Shown: positions 18,030 through 26,398 of the stretch, piece by piece | Layout of the letters: each line of letters opens with the position of its first letter | Numbering within the stretch: the first letter of the stretch is position 1 | Origin: Pseudomonas sp. GM78 | Lineage (GTDB): Bacteria > Pseudomonadota > Gammaproteobacteria > Pseudomonadales > Pseudomonadaceae | Reading direction: 5' to 3' | Assembly: GCF_000282475.1 (NCBI RefSeq) | Contig: NZ_AKJF01000212.1 | Location: 1 to 64,000 of the forward strand | Length of the DNA: 64,000 nucleotides | The notes under the pieces: model-generated | The model's database searches: none | Told to the model about the DNA's origin: nothing | Seen by the model: only the letters and a program-made list of their open reading frames with translations | Translations under genes and position numbers: made by a program

Positions 18030-19040
18030 ATGCAAGTAATGCGTGGCTGGGCGACTCGATACGCGCCATGGGTCGGCCTGGTAAGCATCCTTGGTACTGC
18101 GCAGCAAGCGGTGGCCGGCGATTACGAAGGCTCGCCCCAGGTGGCCGAGTTTGTCGGTGAGATGACCCGCGACTATGGTTTCGCCGGTGAGCAGCTGATG
18201 GGCGTGTTCCGCGAGGCTCAGCGCAAGCAATCGATCCTGGACGCCATTTCGAAACCCGCCGAACGGGTCAAGCAGTGGAACGAATACCGGCCGATGTTCA
18301 TCACCGATGCGCGGATTGCCCGTGGCGTCGACTTCTGGCGTCAGCATGAGGCCGTGCTGGCCCGTGCCGAGCAGGAATACGGCGTGCCGGCGCAAGTGAT
18401 TGTCTCGATTATCGGCGTTGAAACGTTTTTTGGTCGTAATACCGGTAATTTCCGGGTCATCGACGCCTTGTCGACCCTTGGTTTCGACTATCCTCCCCGT
18501 GCCGAATTTTTCCGCAAGGAATTGCGTGAGTTCCTGCTGCTGGCCCGGGAAGAGCAGGTTGACCCGCTGACCCTCAAGGGTTCCTACGCCGGTGCCATGG
18601 GCTTGCCGCAGTTCATGCCCAGCAGCTTTCGCGCCTATGCGGTGGACTTCGACGCTGACGGCCACATCAATATCTGGAACAACCCGGACGATGCCATCGG
18701 CAGCGTCGCCAGTTATTTCAAGCAACACGGCTGGGTCGCCGGCGAACCGGTGGTCAGCCGCGCCGATGTGCGGGGCGAGCAGGTGGACGAAGGTTTGACC
18801 ACTGGTATCGAGCCGACTAAAACCGTTGGAGAGTTGCGGGCCCTGGGCTGGTCAAGTCATGATGCGCTGCGCGATGATATGCCGGTTACCGCATTCCGCC
18901 TGGAAGGCGACAATGGCCCTGAATACTGGATGGGCCTGAAGAATTTCTACGCGATCACGCGTTATAACCGCAGCGTGATGTATGCCATGGCCGTACATCA
19001 ACTGTCTGAACAGCTGGTCCAAGCACGGGGCGTCAAGTAA
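18030..19040 (+). CDS. mltB: Membrane-bound lytic transglycosylase B (MltB family)
   Basis: 336 residues. It cleaves glycan strands to leave 1,6-anhydroMurNAc ends. The N-terminus (MQVMRGWATRYAPWVGLVSI ... QQAVAG) is a cleavable signal without a lipobox, so this copy is likely periplasmic or loosely attached. The catalytic Glu lies in IIGVETFFGRNTG. Further family motifs are GSYAGAMGLPQFMPSSFRAYAVDFDADGH. The start chosen is ATG 18030 with AAGGTGAAG upstream. It sits between rodA and rlpA, consistent with a wall-elongation role. Confidence 0.93.
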   Translation: MQVMRGWATRYAPWVGLVSILGTAQQAVAGDYEGSPQVAEFVGEMTRDYGFAGEQLMGVFREAQRKQSILDAISKPAERVKQWNEYRPMFITDARIARGVDFWRQHEAVLARAEQEYGVPAQVIVSIIGVETFFGRNTGNFRVIDALSTLGFDYPPRAEFFRKELREFLLLAREEQVDPLTLKGSYAGAMGLPQFMPSSFRAYAVDFDADGHINIWNNPDDAIGSVASYFKQHGWVAGEPVVSRADVRGEQVDEGLTTGIEPTKTVGELRALGWSSHDALRDDMPVTAFRLEGDNGPEYWMGLKNFYAITRYNRSVMYAMAVHQLSEQLVQARGVK

Positions 19041-20047
19041 TGCGGGCATTGCCTATGAATAAACCCCTGAAGCTGATGGCATTTGCCGCGTTGGCAGTGC
19101 TGCTCGCCAGTTGTTCGACCAGTCGCGCGCCAACTCAGAAGTCTTCCACCGCCGTGCGCTCGGCGCCGGGGCTGGACATCAACCGCGCCCACAAGGATGG
19201 CGCGCCGTGGTGGGACGTTGATGTATCGCGCATCCCGGACGCCACCCCGACCCTGCACACCGGCCCGTACAAGGCCGCCCCTTACTCGGTACTGGGCAAA
19301 ACCTATTTTCCGTTGCAAGAATCCAAGACCTACGTGCAGTCGGGTACCGCGTCCTGGTACGGCACCAAGTTCCATGGCCAGAACACTGCCAACGGTGAGG
19401 TTTATGACTTGTATGGTATGAGTGCTGCGCACAAGACCTTGCCGCTGCCGAGTTACGTTCGGGTGACCAACCTGGACAACAACAGGACTGTGATCCTGCG
19501 GGTCAATGACCGCGGTCCGTTCTATTCGGACCGGATCATCGACCTCTCGTACGCGGCTGCCAAGAAGCTCGGCTATGCCGAAACCGGCACCGCACGGGTC
19601 AAGGTCGAAGGCATCGACCCGCAGCAATGGTGGGCCGCCAAAGGCCGTCCGGCGCCATTGATGCTCAATGAGCCGAAAGTCGCGCAGAATAGCGCCCCGG
19701 TGATCACGGCCTCGGCCGGCACCATCGAGCAATGGACGCCACCGCCGCAGCAACACGCCGCCCCGGTTGTCCCTGTGCAACTGGATACGAAAAAAAACGC
19801 TTCTGCACCAGCGTCTGGCCAGTATCTGCAGGTGGGCGCGTTCGCCAACCCGGACGCTGCCGAACTGCTGAGGTCCAAGCTCAGCGGGATGGTGAGCGCT
19901 CCGGTGTTCATCAGCTCGATCGTGCGCAATCAACAGACACTGCATCGGGTACGCCTGGGGCCGATTGGTTCGCCGGGTGAAATCCAGCAAGTGCAGAACA
20001 GTGTGCGCCTGGCCAATCTGGGTTCGCCGAGCGTGGTAACAGAGTAA
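19040..20047 (+). CDS. rlpA: Septal-ring lytic transglycosylase RlpA, lipoprotein with SPOR domain
   Basis: 335 residues. A lipoprotein signal (lipobox LASC) precedes a double-psi beta-barrel domain at about 95-200, with the catalytic-type residues in GTASWYGTKFHGQNTANGE and ILRVNDRGPF. The SPOR domain of about 70 residues at the C-terminus (YLQVGAFANPDAAELL) binds denuded glycans at the septum. In P. aeruginosa RlpA cleaves such strands. The ATG at 19040 shares a base with the mltB stop; ATG 19055 is an alternative start. Confidence 0.95.
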   Translation: MRALPMNKPLKLMAFAALAVLLASCSTSRAPTQKSSTAVRSAPGLDINRAHKDGAPWWDVDVSRIPDATPTLHTGPYKAAPYSVLGKTYFPLQESKTYVQSGTASWYGTKFHGQNTANGEVYDLYGMSAAHKTLPLPSYVRVTNLDNNRTVILRVNDRGPFYSDRIIDLSYAAAKKLGYAETGTARVKVEGIDPQQWWAAKGRPAPLMLNEPKVAQNSAPVITASAGTIEQWTPPPQQHAAPVVPVQLDTKKNASAPASGQYLQVGAFANPDAAELLRSKLSGMVSAPVFISSIVRNQQTLHRVRLGPIGSPGEIQQVQNSVRLANLGSPSVVTE

Positions 20048-20232
20048 AAAACGTAGGACTTGATTGATGGTTCATCTGCGGTTTTGGGGGGTGGACCAGG
20101 TTGTTGGCTCTTTTGAAGAACAAAAGCCCGGCAAGGGTTACAGAGTGAGCAGCTGAACACGCGATGACTCGTTAGAAAGTCATCTGATTAGTTTTGCCCT
20201 TGGGCAGTTCCATTAGCGATTTCGAGAGACGG
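20048..20232 (+). other. Spacer between rlpA and dacA with one hairpin
   Basis: This 185-bp gap has no supported gene. It holds an inverted repeat GATGACT / AGTCATC at 20163-20184 followed by GATTAGTTTT, a weak candidate terminator that would divide the rod operon from dacA. No clear -35/-10 for dacA was seen. Confidence 0.4.
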
Positions 20233-21390
20233 ATGAACATCACCACCTTTGCCAAACGCCTGTGCCTTTTAGTCCCGCTGCTCCTCTCGCCTGCCGCATT
20301 CGCGGTCGAGATGATGCCGTCGCCACCGCAACTGGCCGCCAAGGCCTACGTGCTCATGGACGCCAGCAGCGGTAACGTGCTGGTCGAGAACAATGGTGAC
20401 CAGCGTCTGCCGCCAGCCAGCCTGACCAAGCTGATGACCGCGTACATCGCGACCCTCGAAATCCGTCGTGGCCAGATCGGTGAAAACGATCCGGTGACCG
20501 TCAGCGAAAACGCCTGGCGTACCGGCGGTTCGCGGATGTTCATCAAGGTCGGCTCGCAAGTGACCGTCAGCGACCTGCTGCACGGCATCATCATCCAGTC
20601 GGGTAACGACGCCAGCGTGGCACTGTCCGAACACATCGCCGGCAGCGAAGATGCGTTCGCCGACATGATGAACAAGACCGTGGCTGACCTGGGCATGACC
20701 AACAGCCACTTCATGAATCCGACCGGCCTGCCGAACCCGGAACACTACTCGTCGGCTCACGACATGGCAGTGCTGGCCCGCGCGATCATCCACGAAGACC
20801 CGGCTCACTACGCGATCTACTCGCAGAAAGAGTTCTTCTGGAACGGCATCAAGCAACCGAACCGCAACCTGCTGCTGTGGCGCGACAAGACGGTCGATGG
20901 CCTGAAAACCGGCCACACCGACGAAGCTGGCTACTGCATGGTGTCTTCGGCCGTGCGTGACGGCATGCGCCTGATCGCCGTGGTGTTCGGCACCAACAGC
21001 GAAGTGGCTCGCGCCGCCGAGACCCAGAAACTGCTGACCTACGGTTTCCGCTTCTTCGAAACCCAGACTTTCTATCAGAAAGGTGCCGAGCTGGCCCAGG
21101 CACCTGTGTGGAAAGGCTCTACCAATCAAGTCAAGGCCGGCCTGGCTGAAGACCTGACCATGACCCTGCCGAAAGGCCAGCTGAAAAAGCTCGCCGCCAG
21201 CATGACCATGAACCCGCAACTGGTTGCGCCAATCGCCAAGGGCGACGTGATCGGTAAAGTCGAAGTCAAACTGGAAGACAAGGTGGTGCACAGCGCCGAC
21301 CTGATCGCTCTGGATGGCGTCGAAGAGGGTGGTATCTTCCGTCGCATGTGGGATAGCATCCGTCTATTCTTCTACGGCTTGTTCAACTGA
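20233..21390 (+). CDS. dacA: D-alanyl-D-alanine carboxypeptidase DacA (PBP5/6 type)
   Basis: 385 residues. It removes the terminal D-Ala from muropeptide stems and so limits cross-linking. The signal peptide MNITTFAKRLCLLVPLLLSP ends near residue 24. Motifs: Ser63-x-x-Lys66 in ASLTKLMTA, SGN in IIQSGNDASVAL, and KTG in GLKTGHTDEAGYC. The last residues (MWDSIRLFFYGLFN) form the amphipathic helix that holds PBP5 on the inner membrane. The start is ATG 20233. Confidence 0.96.
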   Translation: MNITTFAKRLCLLVPLLLSPAAFAVEMMPSPPQLAAKAYVLMDASSGNVLVENNGDQRLPPASLTKLMTAYIATLEIRRGQIGENDPVTVSENAWRTGGSRMFIKVGSQVTVSDLLHGIIIQSGNDASVALSEHIAGSEDAFADMMNKTVADLGMTNSHFMNPTGLPNPEHYSSAHDMAVLARAIIHEDPAHYAIYSQKEFFWNGIKQPNRNLLLWRDKTVDGLKTGHTDEAGYCMVSSAVRDGMRLIAVVFGTNSEVARAAETQKLLTYGFRFFETQTFYQKGAELAQAPVWKGSTNQVKAGLAEDLTMTLPKGQLKKLAASMTMNPQLVAPIAKGDVIGKVEVKLEDKVVHSADLIALDGVEEGGIFRRMWDSIRLFFYGLFN

Positions 21391-21403
21391 TAGTGTGCTC
21401 CTG

Positions 21404-21436
21404 CAAGGCCTCGTGCTGATCCGGCGCGGGGCCTTG
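21404..21436 (+). terminator. Hairpin after dacA, poor T-run
   Basis: CAAGGCC (21404-21410) pairs with GGCCTTG (21430-21436), giving a seven-pair stem with a long loop 14 bases after the dacA stop. Only scattered T follows (TCGTCG), so this may attenuate or protect, not end, transcription before ybeD-lipB. Confidence 0.35.
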
Positions 21437-21473
21437 TCGTCGCCACGGCTTACGCTTACGAGGCCGTTACGCC

Positions 21474-21749
21474 ATGACCGATACCGAAGTAAAGGCGCCT
21501 AAGATCGAATTCCCCAACGTTGATTACCCGGTTAAGGTGATCAGCGATACCGGTGTGGGCAACAAAGACAAGATCATCGCGATCGTCCAGAAACACGCGA
21601 CGATCAACCATGACCGCGTGGATGAACGCCAGAGCACCAATGGCAAGTACACTACGATCCAGTTACACATCGTCGCGACCGACCAGGACCAGCTGTACAA
21701 CATCAACAGCGAACTGCGGGCCACCGGTTTCGTGCACATGGTGCTGTGA
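21474..21749 (+). CDS. YbeD/DUF493 family protein
   Basis: 91 residues, the usual YbeD length. The ferredoxin-like ACT-type fold shows in [17 protein letters not shown] and [27 protein letters not shown]. Function is not established; the gene stands between dacA and lipB in many gammaproteobacteria, and its stop overlaps the lipB start by one base. Confidence 0.93.
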   Translation: MTDTEVKAPKIEFPNVDYPVKVISDTGVGNKDKIIAIVQKHATINHDRVDERQSTNGKYTTIQLHIVATDQDQLYNINSELRATGFVHMVL

Positions 21750-22396
21750 TGTCCGGCACGCTGGGCTTTCGCGAGCTTGGCCAGATGGCTTACGAGCCCG
21801 TCTGGCACGCCATGCAGCGCTTCACCAATGAGCGCGGAAGCGATGCCGCCGACGAGATCTGGCTGGTCGAGCACCCGCCGGTCTTCACCCAGGGGCAGGC
21901 TGGCAAGGCCGAGCATTTGCTGGTGCCGGGAGATATCCCGGTGGTGCAGGTCGATCGCGGTGGGCAGGTGACGTATCACGGTCCCGGGCAACTGGTGGCG
22001 TACCTGTTGCTGGATGTGCGCAAGCTGGGTTTCGGCGTGCGTGACCTGGTGACTCGCATGGAGTCATGCCTGATCGAGCTGCTCGCCAGCTACGGCGTGA
22101 CGGCGGCGGCCAAACCGGATGCACCGGGTGTCTACGTCAACGGCGCGAAAATCGCCTCACTGGGTCTGCGGATCCGCCACGGTTGTTCCTTTCATGGCCT
22201 GGCCCTGAACGTGGACATGAACCTGGAACCGTTTCGACGGATTAATCCCTGCGGCTACGCCGGGCTGGCGATGACCCAGCTGAGCGATCACGCAGGATCG
22301 ATTGAATTTGCCGAGGTAAGTGCCCGGCTGCGCGCGCAGCTCGTCAAACACCTCGACTATGCTGAGCAGACGACCCTGACGGGCGGAATCGACTGA
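21749..22396 (+). CDS. lipB: Octanoyltransferase LipB
   Basis: 215 residues. It moves the octanoyl group from acyl carrier protein to lipoyl domains. Motifs: [44 protein letters not shown] with the catalytic Lys, and [14 protein letters not shown] with the catalytic Cys. ATG 21749 overlaps the ybeD stop in TGATG. The gene ends two bases before lipA, so ybeD-lipB-lipA is one transcription unit. Confidence 0.97.
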   Translation: MSGTLGFRELGQMAYEPVWHAMQRFTNERGSDAADEIWLVEHPPVFTQGQAGKAEHLLVPGDIPVVQVDRGGQVTYHGPGQLVAYLLLDVRKLGFGVRDLVTRMESCLIELLASYGVTAAAKPDAPGVYVNGAKIASLGLRIRHGCSFHGLALNVDMNLEPFRRINPCGYAGLAMTQLSDHAGSIEFAEVSARLRAQLVKHLDYAEQTTLTGGID

Positions 22397-22397
22397 T

Positions 22398-23420
22398 ATG
22401 ACTACTGATGCAGTGCAAACCATGATCCCGACGCTCGATGTCACCGAGCGCCCGGCCCCGCGTCCCAAGGTTGAAGCCGGCGTCAAGCTGCGCGGCGCCG
22501 AGAAGGTTGCACGCATCCCGGTAAAGATCATTCCGACCACCGAGCTGCCGAAGAAGCCTGACTGGATTCGTGTGCGTATTCCGGTCTCTCCGGAAGTCGA
22601 CCGTATCAAGGCGTTGCTGCGCAAACACAAGTTGCACAGTGTGTGCGAAGAAGCCTCCTGCCCGAACCTGGGCGAGTGCTTCTCCGGCGGCACCGCGACC
22701 TTCATGATCATGGGTGACATCTGCACCCGTCGCTGCCCGTTCTGTGACGTTGGCCACGGCCGTCCGAAACCATTGGACGTCAACGAGCCGGAAAGCCTGG
22801 CCATCGCCATTGCCGACCTGCGTTTGAAGTATGTGGTGATCACCTCGGTGGACCGCGACGACCTGCGTGACGGCGGTGCCCAACACTTTGCCGACTGTAT
22901 CCGCGAAATCCGCAAGCTGTCGCCGAATGTTCAGCTCGAGACCCTGGTCCCGGACTACCGTGGACGCATGGACATCGCCTTGGAAATCACCGCTGCCGAG
23001 CCGCCGGATGTGTTCAACCACAACCTGGAAACCGTGCCACGCCTGTACAAGGCTGCGCGCCCGGGTTCGGACTACCAGTGGTCGCTGACCCTGCTGCAAC
23101 GCTTCAAGCAGATGATGCCGCACATCCCGACCAAATCCGGTTTGATGCTGGGCTTGGGCGAGACCGACGAAGAAGTCATCGAAGTGATGAAGCGCATGCG
23201 CGAGCACGATATCGACATGCTGACCCTGGGCCAGTACCTGCAGCCTTCGCGCAGCCACTTGCCGGTGCAGCGCTTCGTGCACCCGGACACCTTCGCCTGG
23301 TTCGCCGAGGAAGGTTACAAGATGGGCTTCAAGAACGTTGCTTCCGGTCCTCTGGTCCGTTCTTCGTACCATGCCGACGAGCAGGCCAAGCTGGTCAAGG
23401 CCGAGTTGATGTCGTCCTGA
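22398..23420 (+). CDS. lipA: Lipoyl synthase LipA (radical SAM)
   Basis: 340 residues. It inserts two sulfurs into the octanoyl chain to form lipoate. Both Fe-S motifs are present: the auxiliary-cluster [12 protein letters not shown] and the radical [11 protein letters not shown]. The N-terminal 50 residues are an extension typical of pseudomonads. It ends the operon: a strong terminator follows directly. Confidence 0.98.
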   Translation: MTTDAVQTMIPTLDVTERPAPRPKVEAGVKLRGAEKVARIPVKIIPTTELPKKPDWIRVRIPVSPEVDRIKALLRKHKLHSVCEEASCPNLGECFSGGTATFMIMGDICTRRCPFCDVGHGRPKPLDVNEPESLAIAIADLRLKYVVITSVDRDDLRDGGAQHFADCIREIRKLSPNVQLETLVPDYRGRMDIALEITAAEPPDVFNHNLETVPRLYKAARPGSDYQWSLTLLQRFKQMMPHIPTKSGLMLGLGETDEEVIEVMKRMREHDIDMLTLGQYLQPSRSHLPVQRFVHPDTFAWFAEEGYKMGFKNVASGPLVRSSYHADEQAKLVKAELMSS

Positions 23421-23437
23421 TTCGGCTATGAAAAAAC

Positions 23438-23474
23438 AGCCCGCAACGTTCAATCGGCCTTGCGGGCTTTTTTT
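23438..23474 (+). terminator. Rho-independent terminator after lipA
   Basis: AGCCCGCAA (23438-23446) pairs perfectly with TTGCGGGCT (23460-23468), a nine-pair GC-rich stem followed by a run of seven T. It starts 17 bases after the lipA stop and ends the dacA/ybeD-lipB-lipA unit. Confidence 0.93.
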
Positions 23475-23591
23475 GCCTTTCCCACAGACACATCAGTCTT
23501 TTCCTGCGACTGCTCAATGCTTGATCCACTTCTGTTTGTCTGCGTTCCTGACTAATGTGTGTTTGATGCTTTCACGCAGGGAGATCCATGG

Positions 23592-24539
23592 ATGAACGCA
23601 AGACCTGACCCGACGCTCCTTCCTCACACGCCTGTTCCGGCCTTGCCGATGCAGGGGCTGATCGCGGTTATCGCGCCTGCGGGTCCGGCCGCGCTGGACA
23701 CCAAGAAAGCCATCGCCTGGATGCGTGCTCGTGGGTATTCGCTGCGGATATTCCCCGGGGTGTTCGAGAAGGACGGCTATCTGGCCGGCAGCGACGAGGT
23801 GCGACTCAATGACCTGCACGCCGCGTTCACCGACCCTGAGGTCGATGCCATCATTTGCCTGCGCGGCGGATACGGTACGCCACGGTTGCTTGATCGCATC
23901 GATTTCCCGCTGCTGCGCCAAAACGCCAAGCCATTCATCGGCTATAGCGACATTACCGCGCTGCATTTGGCGATCAGTCGCTACGCGGGTTTCGTGACAT
24001 TCCATGGCCCGTTGCTCAATGCCGATCTGCTGGGGGAGCGGCTGGCACCAACCGAGTCCTCGTTCTTCAACATGCTCAGGGGGCAGTGCAGGGCCGGTAT
24101 GGTGCTTGCCCACCCGGTTGGCCGCCCCTTGACCACGATCGTGCCGGGTGTGGCTCATGGGCGCCTTCTAGGCGGCAACCTGTCGATGATCGCCGCGACC
24201 TTGGGCACGCCTTATGAGATCGATGCCGCGGGTATTATCCTGTTCATCGAAGACATCAACGAGCCGCTGTATCGCATCGACCGCCTGCTGACCCATCTGC
24301 GCCTGGCGGGCGTATTGCACAAGCTGCGTGGGGTTCTGGTGGGTGATATCGCGGGGGTGGAGGCCCAGGCCCTGGACCGATTGCTCAAGCAGACCCTGGA
24401 ACCCTTGTGCATCCCGGTACTGTCCGGGTGGCGCAGCGGGCACTGCAATCCGAACCTGACGCTGCCGATGGGCGCGTTGGTGAAGCTGGATGCGGGGAAC
24501 CAGCAACTGTTTCTGGAACAGAATGTGGTAAGGCGCTAG
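23592..24539 (+). CDS. ldcA: Muramoyltetrapeptide carboxypeptidase LdcA (peptidase S66)
   Basis: 315 residues. It is a cytoplasmic L,D-carboxypeptidase that trims the tetrapeptide stem to a tripeptide for reuse by Mpl. The nucleophile Ser lies in IGYSDITALHLAIS; the S66 fold also shows in IAVIAPAGPAALD, IICLRGGYGTPRLLDRID and GGNLSMIAATLGTP. ATG 23592 is chosen because GGGAG lies nine bases upstream. The earlier in-frame ATG at 23559 has no good ribosome site. Confidence 0.93.
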   Translation: MNARPDPTLLPHTPVPALPMQGLIAVIAPAGPAALDTKKAIAWMRARGYSLRIFPGVFEKDGYLAGSDEVRLNDLHAAFTDPEVDAIICLRGGYGTPRLLDRIDFPLLRQNAKPFIGYSDITALHLAISRYAGFVTFHGPLLNADLLGERLAPTESSFFNMLRGQCRAGMVLAHPVGRPLTTIVPGVAHGRLLGGNLSMIAATLGTPYEIDAAGIILFIEDINEPLYRIDRLLTHLRLAGVLHKLRGVLVGDIAGVEAQALDRLLKQTLEPLCIPVLSGWRSGHCNPNLTLPMGALVKLDAGNQQLFLEQNVVRR

Positions 24540-24553
24540 ACAATCCCCGCTTT

Positions 24554-24653
24554 TGTAGGAGCGAGCCTGCTCGCGAAAAACGCCAAGACGCCGCGGGCAT
24601 TCAGACAGCCCGCGTCATCGTTGTCCTCCATCGCGAGCAGGCTCGCTCCTACA
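24554..24653. repeat. REP doublet (GCGAGCCTGCTCGC type) with inner hairpin
   Basis: Arms 24554-24576 and 24631-24653 are inverted copies with core GTAGGAGCGAGCCTGCTCGC. Inside lies a further hairpin CGCGGGC / GCCCGCG (24592-24598, 24608-24614). It separates convergent ldcA and the transglycosylase gene. Confidence 0.85.
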
Positions 24654-24664
24654 GGGATAAAGCT

Positions 24665-25987
24665 TTAGCGGTTACGCAACCCTTCCAGCAGCTTGTGCGT
24701 CGGATAACCATCCGCCGGCCAGCCAAACGACTGCTGGGCGCTGCGGATCGCCTTGCGGGTATTGGCGCCGATGATCCCGTCGGCAGTGCCCGCGTCGTAG
24801 TTCTGCGCACTCAGCAGGTTTTGCAGTTCAATCCGCTCGGTGCGGCTCAGGGGCAGATCATCCTTGGGCCACGTGCCGCTGATCAGCCCTGCGCCATTGA
24901 AGCGCTCGGACAGCAGGCTCACCGCCAGGGCGTAGGACGACGAGTTGTTGTACTTGAGAATCGCGCGGAAGTTGTCGAGCACCAGGAAGGCCGGGCCGCG
25001 ATAGCCTGCCGGCAATAGCAGCGCCGCGGACAGTTGCTCGGAGCCAGCTGGGAACTGGCCGCCGTTGGGCAGCACCACGCCCAGTTGCCGCCATTCGGCG
25101 ACGCTCTTGCGAATCGAGCCATCGGCGAGGACGTAGTCGAAGTTGCCCGGCAACTGTACTTCGAAGCCCCATGGCTGGCCTTTTTGCCAGCCGGAGCTTT
25201 GCAGGTAGTGGGCGGTCGACGCCAGGGCATCGGTGGCGCTACCCCAGATATCGCGGCGTCCGTCGCCATCGAAATCCACGGCGTGGGTGTTGTAGGTGGT
25301 CGGGATGAACTGGGTCTGGCCCATGGCGCCCGCCCAGGAACCCAGCATTTTGTCGGGTTCGATATCGCCTTGTTGGAGGATTTGCAGGGCGGCGATCAAT
25401 TGCGCATGCGCGAAGCCCGGGCGGCGGCCTTCGTAGGCCAGGGTTGCCAGTGAGTTGATCACCGACTTGCTGCCCTGAAACTGGCCGAAGTTGCTTTCCA
25501 TGCCCCACACCGCGACCAGCGCCTGGCGGTCGACGCCGTAGCGTTGCTCGATGCTTTGCAGGATGCCGGCGTACTGGTCGACCAAGGCCTGGCCTTTGCG
25601 AACGCGCAGCGGCGACAGGGCGCCATCGAGGTACTCCCACACCGGTTTTGCGAATTCTGGTTGGCTGCGGTCGGCGCGGATCACGGCCGGGTCGAAGCTG
25701 ACATTGGCAAAGGCGCGGTCGAACAGGTCGGCGCGGATACCGGCGGCCAGGGCGTCCCTGCGAAAGCCCGCCTGCCATTCGGCGAAGGTCTGGGTTGGCT
25801 GGATGTCGAGGTTTTCGCCGCTCGGAACCACGGGCGCGATGACCGCGGGGGCGGTGGCGACAGGGAGGGTCTGAATCGGCTGGGCGTCGGCGGCGGTGGG
25901 TTTTTCCGCGCAGGCGACGAGCAAAATGAGGCTGGAGGCAGCAATCAATTGGCGAAATTGCCAACGACGGGAAAGACAAAAGGGCAT
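24665..25987 (-). CDS. Lytic murein transglycosylase with C-terminal peptidoglycan-binding domain (MltB family, lipoprotein)
   Basis: 440 residues from ATG 25987. The N-terminus MPFCLSRRWQFRQLIAASSL ... LLVACAEKP is a lipoprotein signal (lipobox LVAC); an earlier ATG at 26029 would only lengthen it. The SLT_2 domain has the catalytic Glu in VWGMESNFGQFQGSKS and the motif WAGAMGQTQFIPTTYNTHAVDFDGDGRRD. The C-terminal 60 residues are a PG_binding_1 domain (LSRTERIELQNLLSAQNYDAG). It is the second MltB-type enzyme of the window, and differs from the first by the lipid anchor and binding domain. Confidence 0.92.
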   Translation of the reverse strand: MPFCLSRRWQFRQLIAASSLILLVACAEKPTAADAQPIQTLPVATAPAVIAPVVPSGENLDIQPTQTFAEWQAGFRRDALAAGIRADLFDRAFANVSFDPAVIRADRSQPEFAKPVWEYLDGALSPLRVRKGQALVDQYAGILQSIEQRYGVDRQALVAVWGMESNFGQFQGSKSVINSLATLAYEGRRPGFAHAQLIAALQILQQGDIEPDKMLGSWAGAMGQTQFIPTTYNTHAVDFDGDGRRDIWGSATDALASTAHYLQSSGWQKGQPWGFEVQLPGNFDYVLADGSIRKSVAEWRQLGVVLPNGGQFPAGSEQLSAALLLPAGYRGPAFLVLDNFRAILKYNNSSSYALAVSLLSERFNGAGLISGTWPKDDLPLSRTERIELQNLLSAQNYDAGTADGIIGANTRKAIRSAQQSFGWPADGYPTHKLLEGLRNR

Positions 25988-26049
25988 GCACGGGTCCAGG
26001 GAAAACGAATCAGGTACAGACCTTAACATGTTGAGCGGATGCTTGCCTT

Positions 26050-26214
26050 TCAGGCCGCCAGAAAGTAAGAAGCCTCCCAGTTGTCAGACTGGAAGGCTTC
26101 GCGGCGGTAGCTGCCTTTGCCCTTGCCGGCGCGTTCCTGGCGGCTGCGGAACAATGGCTGGGCGACGATGGATTTGGCCTTGTTGGGGCCATGTTTAGAT
26201 GGCTTTTTGCTCAT
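26050..26214 (-). CDS. arfA: Alternative ribosome-rescue factor ArfA
   Basis: 54 residues from ATG 26214. It begins MSKKPSKHGPNKAKSIVAQP. The conserved ArfA core LFRSRQERAGKGKGSYRRE and the later NWEAS match the E. coli protein (LFRQRVEKNKKGKGSYMR ... NWEAS). ArfA enters stalled ribosomes on non-stop mRNA and recruits RF2 as a back-up to tmRNA. Codons 39-49 lie within a perfect RNA hairpin (see the next entry), the known signature by which E. coli-type arfA messages are cut or terminated before the stop codon, so that ArfA is made only when tmRNA is failing. Confidence 0.9.
   Translation of the reverse strand: MSKKPSKHGPNKAKSIVAQPLFRSRQERAGKGKGSYRREAFQSDNWEASYFLAA
26069..26100 (-). promoter_or_regulatory. 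Intragenic hairpin in arfA (non-stop mRNA switch)
   Basis: On the arfA strand GAAGCCTTCCAGT (26100-26088), loop CTGACA, then ACTGGGAGGCTTC (26081-26069): 13 base pairs, one of them G-U, with a six-base loop. It is followed by a U-rich stretch (TTACTTTC) still inside the reading frame. In E. coli an RNase III-cut hairpin or terminator at the same place truncates the arfA message. Pairing is seen directly; the mechanism is from family knowledge. Confidence 0.85.
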
Positions 26215-26317
26215 GATGGGCGCTCGCAGGTGAGTGGTTTTTGCGGGGCAAATCATCGGCCAGAGTTGGGGTTCTGTCCATAGGGCAAATGCAGGTTGAT
26301 TTTGTAGGAGGCAGGAT

Positions 26318-26395
26318 CAAAAGATCGCAGCCTGCGGCAGCTCCTACGGAGGATTGCGTATTCCTGTAGGAGCTGCCGCAGGCTGCGATCTTTTG
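26318..26395. repeat. Family A REP-type palindrome (perfect 30-bp arms)
   Basis: Arms 26318-26347 and 26366-26395 are perfect inverted copies of the unit at 4703 and 9622, extended by one base, around an 18-bp centre. It ends three bases before the holA stop codon, so it is also the 3' element of the holA transcript. Confidence 0.92.
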
Positions 26396-26398
26396 CTC

